DNA of 59,964 bases. Origin: Thermoflexus hugenholtzii JAD2. GTDB taxonomy: Bacteria > Chloroflexota > Chloroflexia > Chloroflexales > Roseiflexaceae. The translations under genes and the position numbers were made by a program. The DNA lies in contig CAMCVW010000018.1 of the NCBI GenBank assembly GCA_945881915.1, forward strand, positions 1 to 59,964, given 5' to 3'. Numbering within the stretch: position 1 is the stretch's first letter; every line of letters starts with the position of its first letter. This document shows positions 51,938 through 59,964 of the stretch, in pieces. Below the pieces are notes generated by a model that saw only the letters and a program-made list of their open reading frames with translations, searched no databases and was not told the DNA's origin.

Positions 51938-53119
51938 CTATATCATGCGAATGGTTGTCTGTTCTTTTGACAAAAACTCTACACCTGTTTCGGTCACCAA
52001 GACATCTTCTTCGAGCCCAATATATCCAGCCGATGTCACGATTCCCAGCTCGAGCGTATAGATATTGCCGGCTTCGACGCGCATGTCTGGCGTTGAACCA
52101 TAGCGTTCCCAACGTGGTCCGAGCAACGGACCACCATCATGACAGGCTTTACCCAGGCCATGGCCGAACGCGTGCATGTATTCTTCGTAGCCCGCATCCA
52201 CAATCACATCACGTGCAACAGCATCGACTTCGTGCCCTTTTGTGCCCGGTCGCAGTGCTTTGGCACCCTCACGGATTGCTTGTCGGACGGTGTCGAAGGC
52301 ACGTTGCAATTCTGCCGGCAAGGCTGTCTCGCCCGGTTTGCGCACGTACCAGAGGCGTTGGATGTCTGAGCAGTACCCTTCTTGTTGCACGCCGAGGTCG
52401 ATGTGGACAATATGCCCGGCTTCAATTTTGATGTGCTCACTCGGAACGCCGTGCCCCACGGCGGAGTTCGGGCCGCTGTTCACAATCGGACAACCGTCCC
52501 ATGCCCAGGCAGCCGGGAGGCCACGCCGTTTGAATTCCCCATGGATAAAGTCACCGATGTCTTTTTCGCTCCGACCAATCCGAATTTCACGATCGACGAG
52601 GTCGACGATGTCCTCGGTAGTATCGATGGCAGCTTGAATCAAGGCGACTTCGCCAGCGGTCTTGCGGGACCGCAACGCGCTCAGCAGGGGACCAGCACTG
52701 ACGAGGCGATCGGCAAATGGCGTACCACGGAGGATGTCCTGCAACATCAGATGCATGCCCACCGTTAGCCCATCGGATGTTTTGTCGTCTTTGCTATAGT
52801 TGAGGCCGATCTGCCGTGGATTGAGTTTGGTCAATTCAGCGATGAGTGCTTCACGAATTCCTGCATCGTACGACACGATGCGCGGGAACACACCATATGC
52901 TTCCACTCCAGGGGCATCATAGCGTCCCACGATAGCCACACGCTCGCCGGTGCGGGCATAGATGAACGCTGAGGGCCAGGTTACATTACTGCCGATGGCC
53001 AATTCAACACCGGGATCGGGTGATACGACGGTCTCACGTGCGAATGTCAGCCAACAATCCAAGTCAAACTCGTGCAATAGCGCTGCAGCCTGATCGGATT
53101 TTTCTTGGTAGATGGTCAT
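51938..53119 (-). CDS. M24-family metallopeptidase (Xaa-Pro peptidase-like)
   Basis: 393 residues with an N-terminal creatinase-type domain and a pita-bread catalytic domain. Dinuclear metal ligands are apparent in VHIDLGVQQEGYCSD (two Asp), HAFGHGLGKACH (His), TLELGIV (Glu) and LEEDVLVTE (Glu). Probable role: trimming X-Pro peptides or hydrolysing a related amide. AAAGG precedes the ATG. It starts 31 bases after the adenylate-kinase-like gene ends. Confidence 0.9.
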   Translation of the reverse strand: MTIYQEKSDQAAALLHEFDLDCWLTFARETVVSPDPGVELAIGSNVTWPSAFIYARTGERVAIVGRYDAPGVEAYGVFPRIVSYDAGIREALIAELTKLNPRQIGLNYSKDDKTSDGLTVGMHLMLQDILRGTPFADRLVSAGPLLSALRSRKTAGEVALIQAAIDTTEDIVDLVDREIRIGRSEKDIGDFIHGEFKRRGLPAAWAWDGCPIVNSGPNSAVGHGVPSEHIKIEAGHIVHIDLGVQQEGYCSDIQRLWYVRKPGETALPAELQRAFDTVRQAIREGAKALRPGTKGHEVDAVARDVIVDAGYEEYMHAFGHGLGKACHDGGPLLGPRWERYGSTPDMRVEAGNIYTLELGIVTSAGYIGLEEDVLVTETGVEFLSKEQTTIRMI

Positions 53120-53150
53120 GGGGGTACCTTTCTGTGAGCGGGTGCGCAGA

Positions 53151-53837
53151 TCAGCGACGAGGAGCGGGTACCGCAGGGTGTGTGGTCAACACCGATAAAA
53201 TCGCATGAGCGATGAACTCTGGATCAGCGCTCGCGTCGACACGTCGCAACAACCCGTGCTGTTGATAGAAGGCAATCAAGGGCGCAGTACTGCGATGGTA
53301 GACCGCGAGCCGGTGTGCGATGATGTCTGGGGCATCATCAGGTCGGATGGTAAGGACACCGTTTTGCGCGGCACACAGCGCCAACGCGGCGGGATCTGCG
53401 AGGTGTACGGGGTATGTCTCGGTTGGCGTTATGCACATCCGTCGCCCTCCGAGCCGGGTCAACGCCGTACTATCGGGGATGTCGAGCATCACCACCGCGT
53501 CGATGGTACGCGTGAATTGCGCCAGAATCCCTGGCAACGCAGCAGCTTGCGCGAGATTCCGTGGATATCCATCGAGGATAATCCCTTGGGAAGCAGCCAG
53601 GACACCACACTGAGCGACCAATACCTGCTGAATCATATCATCAGTGACAAAATCACCTGCATCGATGAGTCGCGCAATTTCTTGGCCGAGGAGCGAGCCG
53701 GTCTTTATTTCGCCACGAAGGATAGCTCCCGTCGAGATAACCGTCATGTCTTCGAGCGCTGCCAATGCCTGACCAACCGAACTCTTCCCTGCGCCCGGAG
53801 GGCCAATGAGCACGATGTGCAACGGTGTGCGGAGCAT
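53151..53837 (-). CDS. adenylate kinase-like nucleoside monophosphate kinase
   Basis: 228 residues with P-loop GPPGAGKSS, the AMP-binding region STGAILR (usual STGDMLR), LDGYPRNLAQA and LGGRRMC. The LID zinc site is reduced, with only two cysteines (RRMC and ALCAAQ), and the AMP-site Asp is Ala. The C-terminus matches the family (VYHRSTAPLIAFYQQHG). It should phosphorylate AMP or another NMP, but the changed motif suggests a secondary or divergent kinase. It is outside a ribosomal operon. Confidence 0.82.
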   Translation of the reverse strand: MLRTPLHIVLIGPPGAGKSSVGQALAALEDMTVISTGAILRGEIKTGSLLGQEIARLIDAGDFVTDDMIQQVLVAQCGVLAASQGIILDGYPRNLAQAAALPGILAQFTRTIDAVVMLDIPDSTALTRLGGRRMCITPTETYPVHLADPAALALCAAQNGVLTIRPDDAPDIIAHRLAVYHRSTAPLIAFYQQHGLLRRVDASADPEFIAHAILSVLTTHPAVPAPRR

Positions 53838-53846
53838 ACAAATTCC

Positions 53847-54311
53847 TTATGGAGTCGCAGTGGCGACGACGTCTGCAGCTGGTTCAGGCACATCAGTGGG
53901 TTCCATAGTGGGGGTGTCTTGCGGACCGAAGGTCGGCGCCGGTATTGGCGTACGGTCGACCAACGAAGGGATAATAAGTGTCTGACCTATTTGGATTGAT
54001 TCCGGACTCGAGATATCGTTGGTGACCATGATCTCTTCGATTGTCGTACTGAAGTCGTCTGCAATCGCACTGAGTGTATCGCCAGATTTCACGATGTACA
54101 TTCCACTCGGGGTCGCAGATGGAATAATACCTTCTGCAAATGCAGTCACTGTCGCATCAATGTCCAGGGTCGCAGCAGGGGTGATATACAGTAAAGCCGC
54201 CGACGTCTCCCGCGGGGCAAGTAGTTCAGTTGATGACGAACAGCCAATCAAGAGCACCAGCGGTATACATACAACCCACACTTGCCGCAGGCGCGCGCTT
54301 CTTAGAGACAT
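53847..54311 (-). CDS. LysM-domain lipoprotein
   Basis: 154 residues. Lipobox LLIGC gives lipid attachment at C24. The single LysM domain (YIVKSGDTLSAIADDF...IQIGQTLIIPS) should bind peptidoglycan or another GlcNAc glycan. A Pro/Thr-rich tail follows. Start 54311 is chosen because it gives a proper signal peptide; longer readings from 54713 lack one. It is 9 bases upstream of the adenylate-kinase-like gene. Confidence 0.85.
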   Translation of the reverse strand: MSLRSARLRQVWVVCIPLVLLIGCSSSTELLAPRETSAALLYITPAATLDIDATVTAFAEGIIPSATPSGMYIVKSGDTLSAIADDFSTTIEEIMVTNDISSPESIQIGQTLIIPSLVDRTPIPAPTFGPQDTPTMEPTDVPEPAADVVATATP

Positions 54312-54342
54312 GAATCTACTCCAGGCACACAAATGAATTTGA

Positions 54343-55416
54343 TTATAACACAGGGCTTCCAGCATTCGAGGAAGGCATGAGCTCGCGAAAAAGCGCGTAA
54401 GTGGGATGGCTTTGTAAACGCTCAATCGGCCATTCGCCATGACGTACTTCCTCGGCGAGCGCGTTCCCTTGCGCGACAAGTACGTCACGTCCTTGGAGTG
54501 CGTCCCGGCTCGATTGGTGCGCGATGATGTGCGATATGGTGTACGCAGCGCCGAACTTCCCCCGAAACAGTGCGTAGGGCAGTCGGATCGCGATTCGATT
54601 GTCGTCACAGATTCGCAATACGACCGCATCGCGCTCTGCGCGATAGCGGGCATCAATTGCCACACCGTCGCGATACAGCTCACGCAGATACGATATCGGG
54701 TAATTACCCACACGAATCATTATGTCGTTCATCCGATTACGATGCCGCTGATTGGGCATCTGCAAATAATCCCAATAGATGAAGTCTGCACCTGCCGCGG
54801 CTACTTGCTGAATCACTTGGGTCAAGGCATAGTCCGTATCGTTGATATATGGCACGAGCGGCATCAACGCAACCCCAACGGGAATTCCTCGCTTCTTGAG
54901 TGCTGTCACGGCGGCCAGGCGTGCTGTATACGACGCTACTTTATCCTCGAATTTGCTCTGCAAATCAGGGGAATGCGACACCACTGATACGATCACCATG
55001 GCGAAGCGTTGCAGATGTATCTGACGCAATAGATCAATATCTTCGAGCACATGGGGACTTTTGGTCATAATCACTACAGGACGCTGCTGAGCGGCCAGTA
55101 TGGTCAACACCGAACGCGTGCGTCGGAAGCGCTGTTCCGCTGGTTGATAGGCATCGCTCTCTGCGACCAACCCCACCACATCATCCGGCTGCATCAGTGC
55201 GAGCTCTTGCGTGGCGTGTTGCGCGATATTTGGCATCATTCGAACGCTCTCGTTTAATGGCCGTGCCAAAAGCCCCCAGCCCTCGCAATACGCGCACCCG
55301 TATTCACATCCATCGTATATGGCAGCATGATACCGTGACATGGTTGTATCATCGATGGCGGCGAGCGGTGAACCAAAGAGCGAGGGACGATTCACGTCAA
55401 CGAGAAAAATAGGCAT
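54343..55416 (-). CDS. radical SAM protein (SPL/Rv2578c-like)
   Basis: 357 residues with the radical SAM motif CEYGCAYC, followed by a TIM-barrel-like core (VALMPLVPYINDTDY, DFIYWDYLQMPNQRHR). It resembles the spore-photoproduct-lyase-related family found outside spore formers; the true substrate is unknown and DNA-lesion repair is only a possibility. It lies between the NYN-domain gene and the LysM gene. Confidence 0.8.
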   Translation of the reverse strand: MPIFLVDVNRPSLFGSPLAAIDDTTMSRYHAAIYDGCEYGCAYCEGWGLLARPLNESVRMMPNIAQHATQELALMQPDDVVGLVAESDAYQPAEQRFRRTRSVLTILAAQQRPVVIMTKSPHVLEDIDLLRQIHLQRFAMVIVSVVSHSPDLQSKFEDKVASYTARLAAVTALKKRGIPVGVALMPLVPYINDTDYALTQVIQQVAAAGADFIYWDYLQMPNQRHRNRMNDIMIRVGNYPISYLRELYRDGVAIDARYRAERDAVVLRICDDNRIAIRLPYALFRGKFGAAYTISHIIAHQSSRDALQGRDVLVAQGNALAEEVRHGEWPIERLQSHPTYALFRELMPSSNAGSPVL

Positions 55417-55450
55417 GGTGCATCCGAGTCAACTAGCCAACAAAGGGTAC

Positions 55451-55993
55451 TTACGGTTTGCGTATTTTTGGTTTGAGATCACGCATGCTCTCTTGTAACA
55501 AGAGCAGCTCATCACTGACTTCAACCGGCAACTTCAGCTCTACCCGCCACTGTTCAATTTGCACTGCAGATAGAGGAACTTCCGGTTTTTCATCGTGGTA
55601 TTCAGTTTTGGCGCTGGTCTGCCGTGCCATTTGCTGCACAAGTATGGCATTTGGCATGACCCGCATGCCATATTGATGAGCAACATCGATGATGCGGCGA
55701 TCGGCAGTCACCAACGCCCACTCTTTGGGTTTGGAAGTCTGCTTAATGCGGCGGATAATCTGGGTATCTGCGTCTTCGGGGGACAACGCAAAGTGACAGG
55801 TCACACCGTACCCATTGAGTGACTGCTTATGCCCATAGACACCCCGGTCAAAGACAACCACCACGTGACGCCCTTTTTTGGCTGTGGCGACCTTGCGCAG
55901 TTGCATGACGAGTTTGAACTCATCGTCGTGGTCGCTGAGACTGATGTCGGGCATACTGCCGATGAGGTTATGCCCATCTACGAGATAATTCAT
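55451..55993 (-). CDS. NYN-domain (YacP-like) ribonuclease-like protein
   Basis: 180 residues beginning MNYLVDGHNLIG, the typical NYN opening with the first acidic residue. Further acidic positions are in VVVVFDRG, SPEDADTQI and LVTADRRIIDVAH, so a PIN-like metal-dependent RNase fold is likely. An in-frame ATG at 56005 is possible, but it sits at the end of the upstream terminator. No good ribosome site is visible, so initiation may be weak or leaderless. Confidence 0.75.
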   Translation of the reverse strand: MNYLVDGHNLIGSMPDISLSDHDDEFKLVMQLRKVATAKKGRHVVVVFDRGVYGHKQSLNGYGVTCHFALSPEDADTQIIRRIKQTSKPKEWALVTADRRIIDVAHQYGMRVMPNAILVQQMARQTSAKTEYHDEKPEVPLSAVQIEQWRVELKLPVEVSDELLLLQESMRDLKPKIRKP

Positions 55994-55996
55994 ATG

Positions 55997-56026
55997 AAAA
56001 AACATGGAGCCGTCAGAGACGGCTCC
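55997..56026 (-). terminator. terminator overlapping the start region of the NYN gene
   Basis: GGAGCCGTC, loop of three, GACGGCTCC; on the minus strand followed by ATG and TTTTTT. It ends transcription of the golvesin-like gene just before the NYN start. Confidence 0.75.
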
Positions 56027-56047
56027 ATCCATTGAGCTACTGATACG

Positions 56048-57427
56048 TTATGGTATCACAATACCTTTGATGGTAATGGGATCAACATCCCATGTTCCTG
56101 CCTTTTGCATCCAGTCAGTTGCACGCGCGCGGAATTCGTACGTGCCGGGACCGGTCGGAGAGAAGAGCGCTTCAATAGCACCGGTTCCCATCTGCCAGTC
56201 AATCCATTCGCCACCATCGACATGGTATTGCACATCATAGGATTGAATGCCACTGACATCGTCGTTACCTGCCCATTTGACGTATACCGCGCCGCCGTCC
56301 ATCGGTGCCACTTCTTGAATCCACGAGACCGGCGGCATGTTGTCATAGCGCGGTACCCACATCACTGCGTCGAACCGAACCCCTTGGCTCCGATCTCCGG
56401 TGATGTCGGTCAACGTGACCTTCGAGAAACCTGGCTTCATATTGTACATACCCAACGAAGCCCAGCGGCCGCTCTGCAACGCCTGATCAACCCATACTTC
56501 GCGTTCTTCGCCGTTGTTGTTGATTCGGTATATCGCTTGTCGGGTAGCAAATTTCCCACAAGGTGGGATGAACGCCATGACTTCGTAGTAGCCGATAGTA
56601 CTCATATCGGTCTGCCAGCTTGCTTCGTTTTCACCTTCAGCGAGAATGTTCGTGCCGACGGTCCAGTCGTGCTTGCCGTTCAAACCACAATAATTGTCAT
56701 ACCACTCGACTTTGGCTGAGCTGTTGTACCCTTGCGCGCCATTGTCTATGATGACCGTTCCCGGTGGATACGCGAAGTTCGCTGCGGATGAATCGCCCAA
56801 TCCGTCAGGACCAGGATCGAGACCCATCCAGAGATAGGTTACTTTGACCCAGTCATTGCGTACCATGCCGAGCCCGTCCCAAAATGCACCGTCAGCAATG
56901 TCGATGCCGTTTCCGATGGTGATGCGACGGCCAAACATATCAAGACCGCCGTTATACCCAAAGTCGACCGCTGCTTGAGCCATTGGCATACCAATAGGCA
57001 AGTCACGGTAGAAACGGCGTTCTGGCGTCCAATATTCGTCATTCGTGTTCCATGGACCGACGTCCCAGACCGGCAGCACGACACTCTTGTCTTTATATGT
57101 CACGCGCACTTGAAACTCATTGCCGCCAGGGCTTGACAGTACCTTCCATGAAGGTAATGCGACAAACCAGGCGCGCTCAGGTATACGATACCCATTGGCG
57201 GTTTTTTTGCCGACCAGACCCTCGCGAGTGGATCGAACCGTATAGGTCGGTGCAAATCCCTGTTGGAAGGCTGGGGGTGCTTGCGTCGGGGCCGGTTCGG
57301 CTGTTTCGGCGGATTGAGATCCATCCGAAATAGGTGGCGCTTCTTGAGCCAATGCCATAAATGGCACAGCAAGCATGAGCATAACCATCAGCGTGACCAA
57401 TCCCAAGACGTTTTTCCGTCGATACAT
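56048..57427 (-). CDS. secreted protein with a DPBB-like domain and a golvesin/Xly-type binding domain
   Basis: 459 residues with a signal peptide (about 1-28, ending ALAQ) and a Pro/Thr-rich spacer. A region with TANGYRIPERAWFVALPSW and VVLPVWDVGPWNTNDEYW resembles a double-psi beta-barrel (RlpA-like). Next comes a golvesin C-terminal-like domain (VKVEWYDN... to YRINNNGEEREVWVDQ... RFDAVMWVPR) and a fibronectin-like C-terminal domain. Probably an extracellular glycan-binding or wall-acting protein. GGGAGAAC precedes the ATG. Confidence 0.75.
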   Translation of the reverse strand: MYRRKNVLGLVTLMVMLMLAVPFMALAQEAPPISDGSQSAETAEPAPTQAPPAFQQGFAPTYTVRSTREGLVGKKTANGYRIPERAWFVALPSWKVLSSPGGNEFQVRVTYKDKSVVLPVWDVGPWNTNDEYWTPERRFYRDLPIGMPMAQAAVDFGYNGGLDMFGRRITIGNGIDIADGAFWDGLGMVRNDWVKVTYLWMGLDPGPDGLGDSSAANFAYPPGTVIIDNGAQGYNSSAKVEWYDNYCGLNGKHDWTVGTNILAEGENEASWQTDMSTIGYYEVMAFIPPCGKFATRQAIYRINNNGEEREVWVDQALQSGRWASLGMYNMKPGFSKVTLTDITGDRSQGVRFDAVMWVPRYDNMPPVSWIQEVAPMDGGAVYVKWAGNDDVSGIQSYDVQYHVDGGEWIDWQMGTGAIEALFSPTGPGTYEFRARATDWMQKAGTWDVDPITIKGIVIP

Positions 57428-57569
57428 GCAGTTCTCCCATAGGTGGTGCTGAGATTCCCAGTCGTGTGCATCAGAGTGTATCCGTCGTTTGACAACTACG
57501 CATTATCGTACGACATAGATATACGTTACCCTGCACACACTCTCTCTGTCAAGTCACGGAGATGACAAT

Positions 57570-57639
57570 ATAATGAGTAGCCTACTCGGCTGAAGGTACA
57601 AATGATAATGAGTAGCCTACTCGGCTGAAGGCACAAATG
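57570..57639. repeat. 35-bp direct repeat, two copies
   Basis: Tandem copies at 57570-57604 and 57605-57639 differ at one base (T/C). The second copy holds the last codons and stop of the beta-lactamase-like gene. Each contains the self-complementary GAGTAG-C-CTACTC. Confidence 0.85.
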
Positions 57640-59071
57640 CGCTGTGGATAAGGCGGGCGAATCCACTGATTGCATCACTAGCCAGCGGATCAGTGAGGTA
57701 GGCCCCGTCTGCGCCAATTGGGCGATAGACGTAAATAGCCATTAAATAATGCTGATTTGTTGGGGTGGTAACAATTCCAACATCCGCTTGCATGTCTTCT
57801 ATCCAGCCAGACTTATGCGAAACGACGACATCGTCGGGGAGCCCGCGAATCATGCGGGTATAATCAGCGTTTTCGCGCATGAGGAGCAAAATCTCTGTGC
57901 AGCGTTCGGGAGTCATTGTCTCGGGGTAAAGCTCAAGGAATGGACCATTGCCTTGACCACATTGATAGAGCGCATGAAAGACCGTCGACATTTCACGCGG
58001 AGTGGTGCGCAGCATAGGATCAGCGTCGGTGTGTGGGGCAGGGCCTTCTTCCTTTGGGCCGCCTTTGATGGTGTAATTCAATGTGCCAATCAGATATTCG
58101 CGTGCCTCATAGGGAAGGTTCTGGTAGGTGTGCTCGAGTCCCAACGCCTTGAACATTTCGTTCATATTTTGGGCGCCTTGGTAGGCAGACTCGGTTCCCT
58201 CGCCGTTCATGGATGTCGCCAGCATGCGGTTGGCCGCGATGTTATCGCTATCAATAATCATGCGTCGCATCCATGATATCTGTTTTTGGTCAAATGATTT
58301 GATCTGCGTAAATGCGTGGATCAATATGGGTACCTTCATCACACTCGCACCCGAAAAAACCGTGTTTTCGTTCAGATTGGCGACGACTTCGTCTGTGTCG
58401 AGGTTCACGACATAGATCCCGACGATGCCTTCCCAACGCGTGGCCATCGTCGTTATCGCCTCAGTGAGTACTGCACCACTGACTGCCATACCACTGTCTT
58501 GGCTCGTCAGTGGGATGGTAATCGTCGTCAAGTCTTGTTCAATAGCCTCGATGACCAGCTTTTCTGCAGCTGCAATGTCAAAAGATTGCGGCATACTCCC
58601 CACAAATCTTGCTGCATAGCGTTCATCGGCGCCAATCAACGTGACACCGCCCGCTTGCGCGACATCCGTTTGGACCAAGAGCAGTTGGCTCTGAATCGCC
58701 GCTGCATCAATGCGCAACACGGGTGTCACAGTGATACCAGTAGTCGCAGCCATGACGGCACTCACGGTAGCAGGTGTGTCGATTGTTACTCCCGTAAAAC
58801 TCACCGGTCTGGTTATCTCACCGATGGACAAGGTTATGTCACGCGGCGGAAGTTTTTGGTCATTGATGGTACGTTTGAGTGCTTCTACCGTCTGCCCACC
58901 CACATCGGTTCCGAGGAACCAAACATTCGGGGCAGAGCGCGGCTCGGGCGTCACCGTCGGTATCGGAGTCTCGAGGGGGGTGCTCGGGGTCGCAGTTTGC
59001 TGGCTGCACGCAGCCAACACGAGTGCGATGAGTCCGCCAATAACCAACTGTTGATATATCTTGTGGTTCAT
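57617..59071 (-). CDS. class A beta-lactamase-like serine hydrolase lipoprotein
   Basis: 484 residues. Lipobox ALAAC places the lipid on C22; a Pro/Thr linker follows. An N-terminal domain of about 150 residues resembles the peptidoglycan-binding (YoaR-like) type. The C-terminal domain has SVMK (SxxK), SDN (in DSDNIA) and KSG (HKSGW), the class A serine hydrolase triad. Members include cell-wall carboxypeptidases and true beta-lactamases; resistance cannot be claimed. ATG at 59071. Confidence 0.85.
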   Translation of the reverse strand: MNHKIYQQLVIGGLIALVLAACSQQTATPSTPLETPIPTVTPEPRSAPNVWFLGTDVGGQTVEALKRTINDQKLPPRDITLSIGEITRPVSFTGVTIDTPATVSAVMAATTGITVTPVLRIDAAAIQSQLLLVQTDVAQAGGVTLIGADERYAARFVGSMPQSFDIAAAEKLVIEAIEQDLTTITIPLTSQDSGMAVSGAVLTEAITTMATRWEGIVGIYVVNLDTDEVVANLNENTVFSGASVMKVPILIHAFTQIKSFDQKQISWMRRMIIDSDNIAANRMLATSMNGEGTESAYQGAQNMNEMFKALGLEHTYQNLPYEAREYLIGTLNYTIKGGPKEEGPAPHTDADPMLRTTPREMSTVFHALYQCGQGNGPFLELYPETMTPERCTEILLLMRENADYTRMIRGLPDDVVVSHKSGWIEDMQADVGIVTTPTNQHYLMAIYVYRPIGADGAYLTDPLASDAISGFARLIHSAFVPSAE

Positions 59072-59220
59072 GAAAGGCAATCCACCTGTGTGAAAAGAAT
59101 CACTTAGAATTTATCATAGTTTCTCTTTTTGTGCAAACGAAAAAATCGAAATCAATGATTCTAATGCAGTAAAACAGGGTATTTTCGGATTTTTCGTACG
59201 CGCTTGCATACGACAAAAAA

Positions 59221-59244
59221 GCGGAGCCGCATCTGCGACTCCGC
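59221..59244 (-). terminator. terminator of the aldo/keto reductase gene
   Basis: GCGGAGTCGCA / TGCGGCTCCGC with a T run on the minus strand. Confidence 0.8.
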
Positions 59245-59260
59245 CCCCATCAACCACGCG

Positions 59261-59964
59261 TTAGCGGGTTGGTCGTTTGAGGTCCAACCATTCCATCTCG
59301 GTCTGACTCAGTCGCAATTCGCTGGCGGTCGCATTTGCCTTGAATTCATCGGCAGACTGACAGCCTACCAATGCAAAAATATTGAGCGGGTAACTCATGA
59401 CATATGCAGTAGCGATCTGTGGGATGGACATACTCTTTTCTTCGGCGAGTTGTTGCACGCGATCAAGACGATTGAAGTTGTCTTCGTGTGCATACGAGCT
59501 GACAGCTAATTTGTCGAGATATGTCTCGAATGTGGCCAGGTTGTCGCGGCGCAGACGGCCCGAGAAGAATCCGCCGGCCAGGCTCGACCAGGTGAACAGT
59601 GGCATGTTGTGTTTGATGTAGTAATCGCGCGGAGTCTGCTGTGCAGGACCACTAATCGTGACACAGCCGTCCCAGGGCGGTTGTACTTGCATGGCCAACG
59701 AGAAATTTGGGCTACTCGCGACAAACGGCGCCAGTCCATGTGCCGCTGCGTATTCGTTGGCTTCTTGGACACGGGTATGGCTCCAGTTCGAGCCGCCGTA
59801 CGCCAAAATGCGACCCGCTTTGAGGTGGCTATGCAACGTTTCGACGATCGGTCCGACGGGAACTTCCGGGTCGTCACGATGCAACAAGTAGATGTCGATA
59901 TGGTCGGTCTGGAAGCGAGCGAGTGAATCATAGATATCGGCGCTGATGTCCCACGGCGTGACGC
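59261..59964 (-). CDS. aldo/keto reductase, C-terminal part (gene runs off the window)
   Basis: At least 234 residues of an NADPH-dependent aldo/keto reductase; the reading frame is open to the window edge (first visible residues VTPWDISADIYDSLARF). DHIDIYLLHRDDP carries the active-site His region, LAYGGSNWS follows, and the C-terminal NADPH-binding region is around PQIATAYVMS and ALVGCQSADEF. The N-terminal catalytic Asp/Tyr/Lys are outside. Internal starts such as TTG at 59887 are not real. Confidence 0.88.
   Translation of the reverse strand, partial: VTPWDISADIYDSLARFQTDHIDIYLLHRDDPEVPVGPIVETLHSHLKAGRILAYGGSNWSHTRVQEANEYAAAHGLAPFVASSPNFSLAMQVQPPWDGCVTISGPAQQTPRDYYIKHNMPLFTWSSLAGGFFSGRLRRDNLATFETYLDKLAVSSYAHEDNFNRLDRVQQLAEEKSMSIPQIATAYVMSYPLNIFALVGCQSADEFKANATASELRLSQTEMEWLDLKRPTR

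Noticed and set aside
57617-59071. Call as a true beta-lactamase
   Set aside because: The catalytic triad is shared with wall-acting serine hydrolases, and the extra N-terminal domain with lipid anchor points to cell-wall work.

Overview
The window looks like a chromosomal segment from an anoxygenic phototrophic member of the Chloroflexota. This placement is an inference. It rests on a full set of magnesium-chelatase subunits (BchH, BchD, BchI) plus a PucC-type carrier, a double-length ThyX-like protein, a B-family (ba3-type) terminal oxidase, secreted proteins with Thr/Pro-rich linkers, and moderate GC. No rRNA or other taxonomic marker is present.

Layout. 1-7 kb: PP2C-type phosphatase, ABC exporter half-transporter, cytosolic FG-GAP/ASPIC repeat protein, tandem ThyX-like protein and SSB. 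7-10.8 kb: an SDR, a two-gene molybdenum hydroxylase of the isoquinoline-oxidoreductase type, and tRNA-Lys(TTT). 11.1-13.8 kb: a ba3-type oxidase operon (small subunit, II, I, plus a small membrane protein). 13.9-19.4 kb: DtxR-type regulator, antibiotic-kinase-like protein, then three trypsin-like proteases. Two of these proteases arose by a 1169-bp tandem duplication whose ends lie inside the neighbouring genes; the third is fused to an RCC1-type propeller. 19.5-24 kb: an unknown protein, MiaB, a CPBP membrane protease, a TPR protein and ComF. 24.2-27.8 kb: a leftward operon of lipid kinase, M20 amidohydrolase and a protein joining two cyclic-nucleotide-binding domains to a 16-cysteine ferredoxin-like tail, leading into comF. 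27.9-36 kb: YccF, class V aminotransferase, MFS plus glycosyltransferase, a short CysRS/MshC-like ligase, a LamG-like anchored protein, endonuclease III and a small unknown.

36-52 kb is the pigment region. bchH and bchD lie on the minus strand. A 35-codon single-pass membrane micropeptide with its own promoter and terminator lies between them on the plus strand, diverging from bchH. An FMN reductase, a propeller protein with a GH78 rhamnosidase-like enzyme, and a GmrSD-like DUF262 nuclease are followed by the leftward operon pucC-like - methyltransferase - bchI. BchI and BchD are the ATPase motor and BchH the porphyrin-binding catalytic subunit for Mg insertion into protoporphyrin IX. The methyltransferase in the same operon is a candidate for the next step or another pigment methylation. 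52-60 kb is a leftward series: M24 peptidase, adenylate-kinase-like protein, LysM lipoprotein, radical SAM protein, NYN-domain protein, secreted golvesin-like protein, class A beta-lactamase-like lipoprotein and a partial aldo/keto reductase.

The most interesting points are the micropeptide beside bchH, the methyltransferase in the bchI operon, the duplicated proteases with changed pocket residues, the protease-RCC1 fusion, the cNMP/ferredoxin fusion and the CysRS/MshC-like ligase. All functional calls are from reading translations and motifs; no database search was run.
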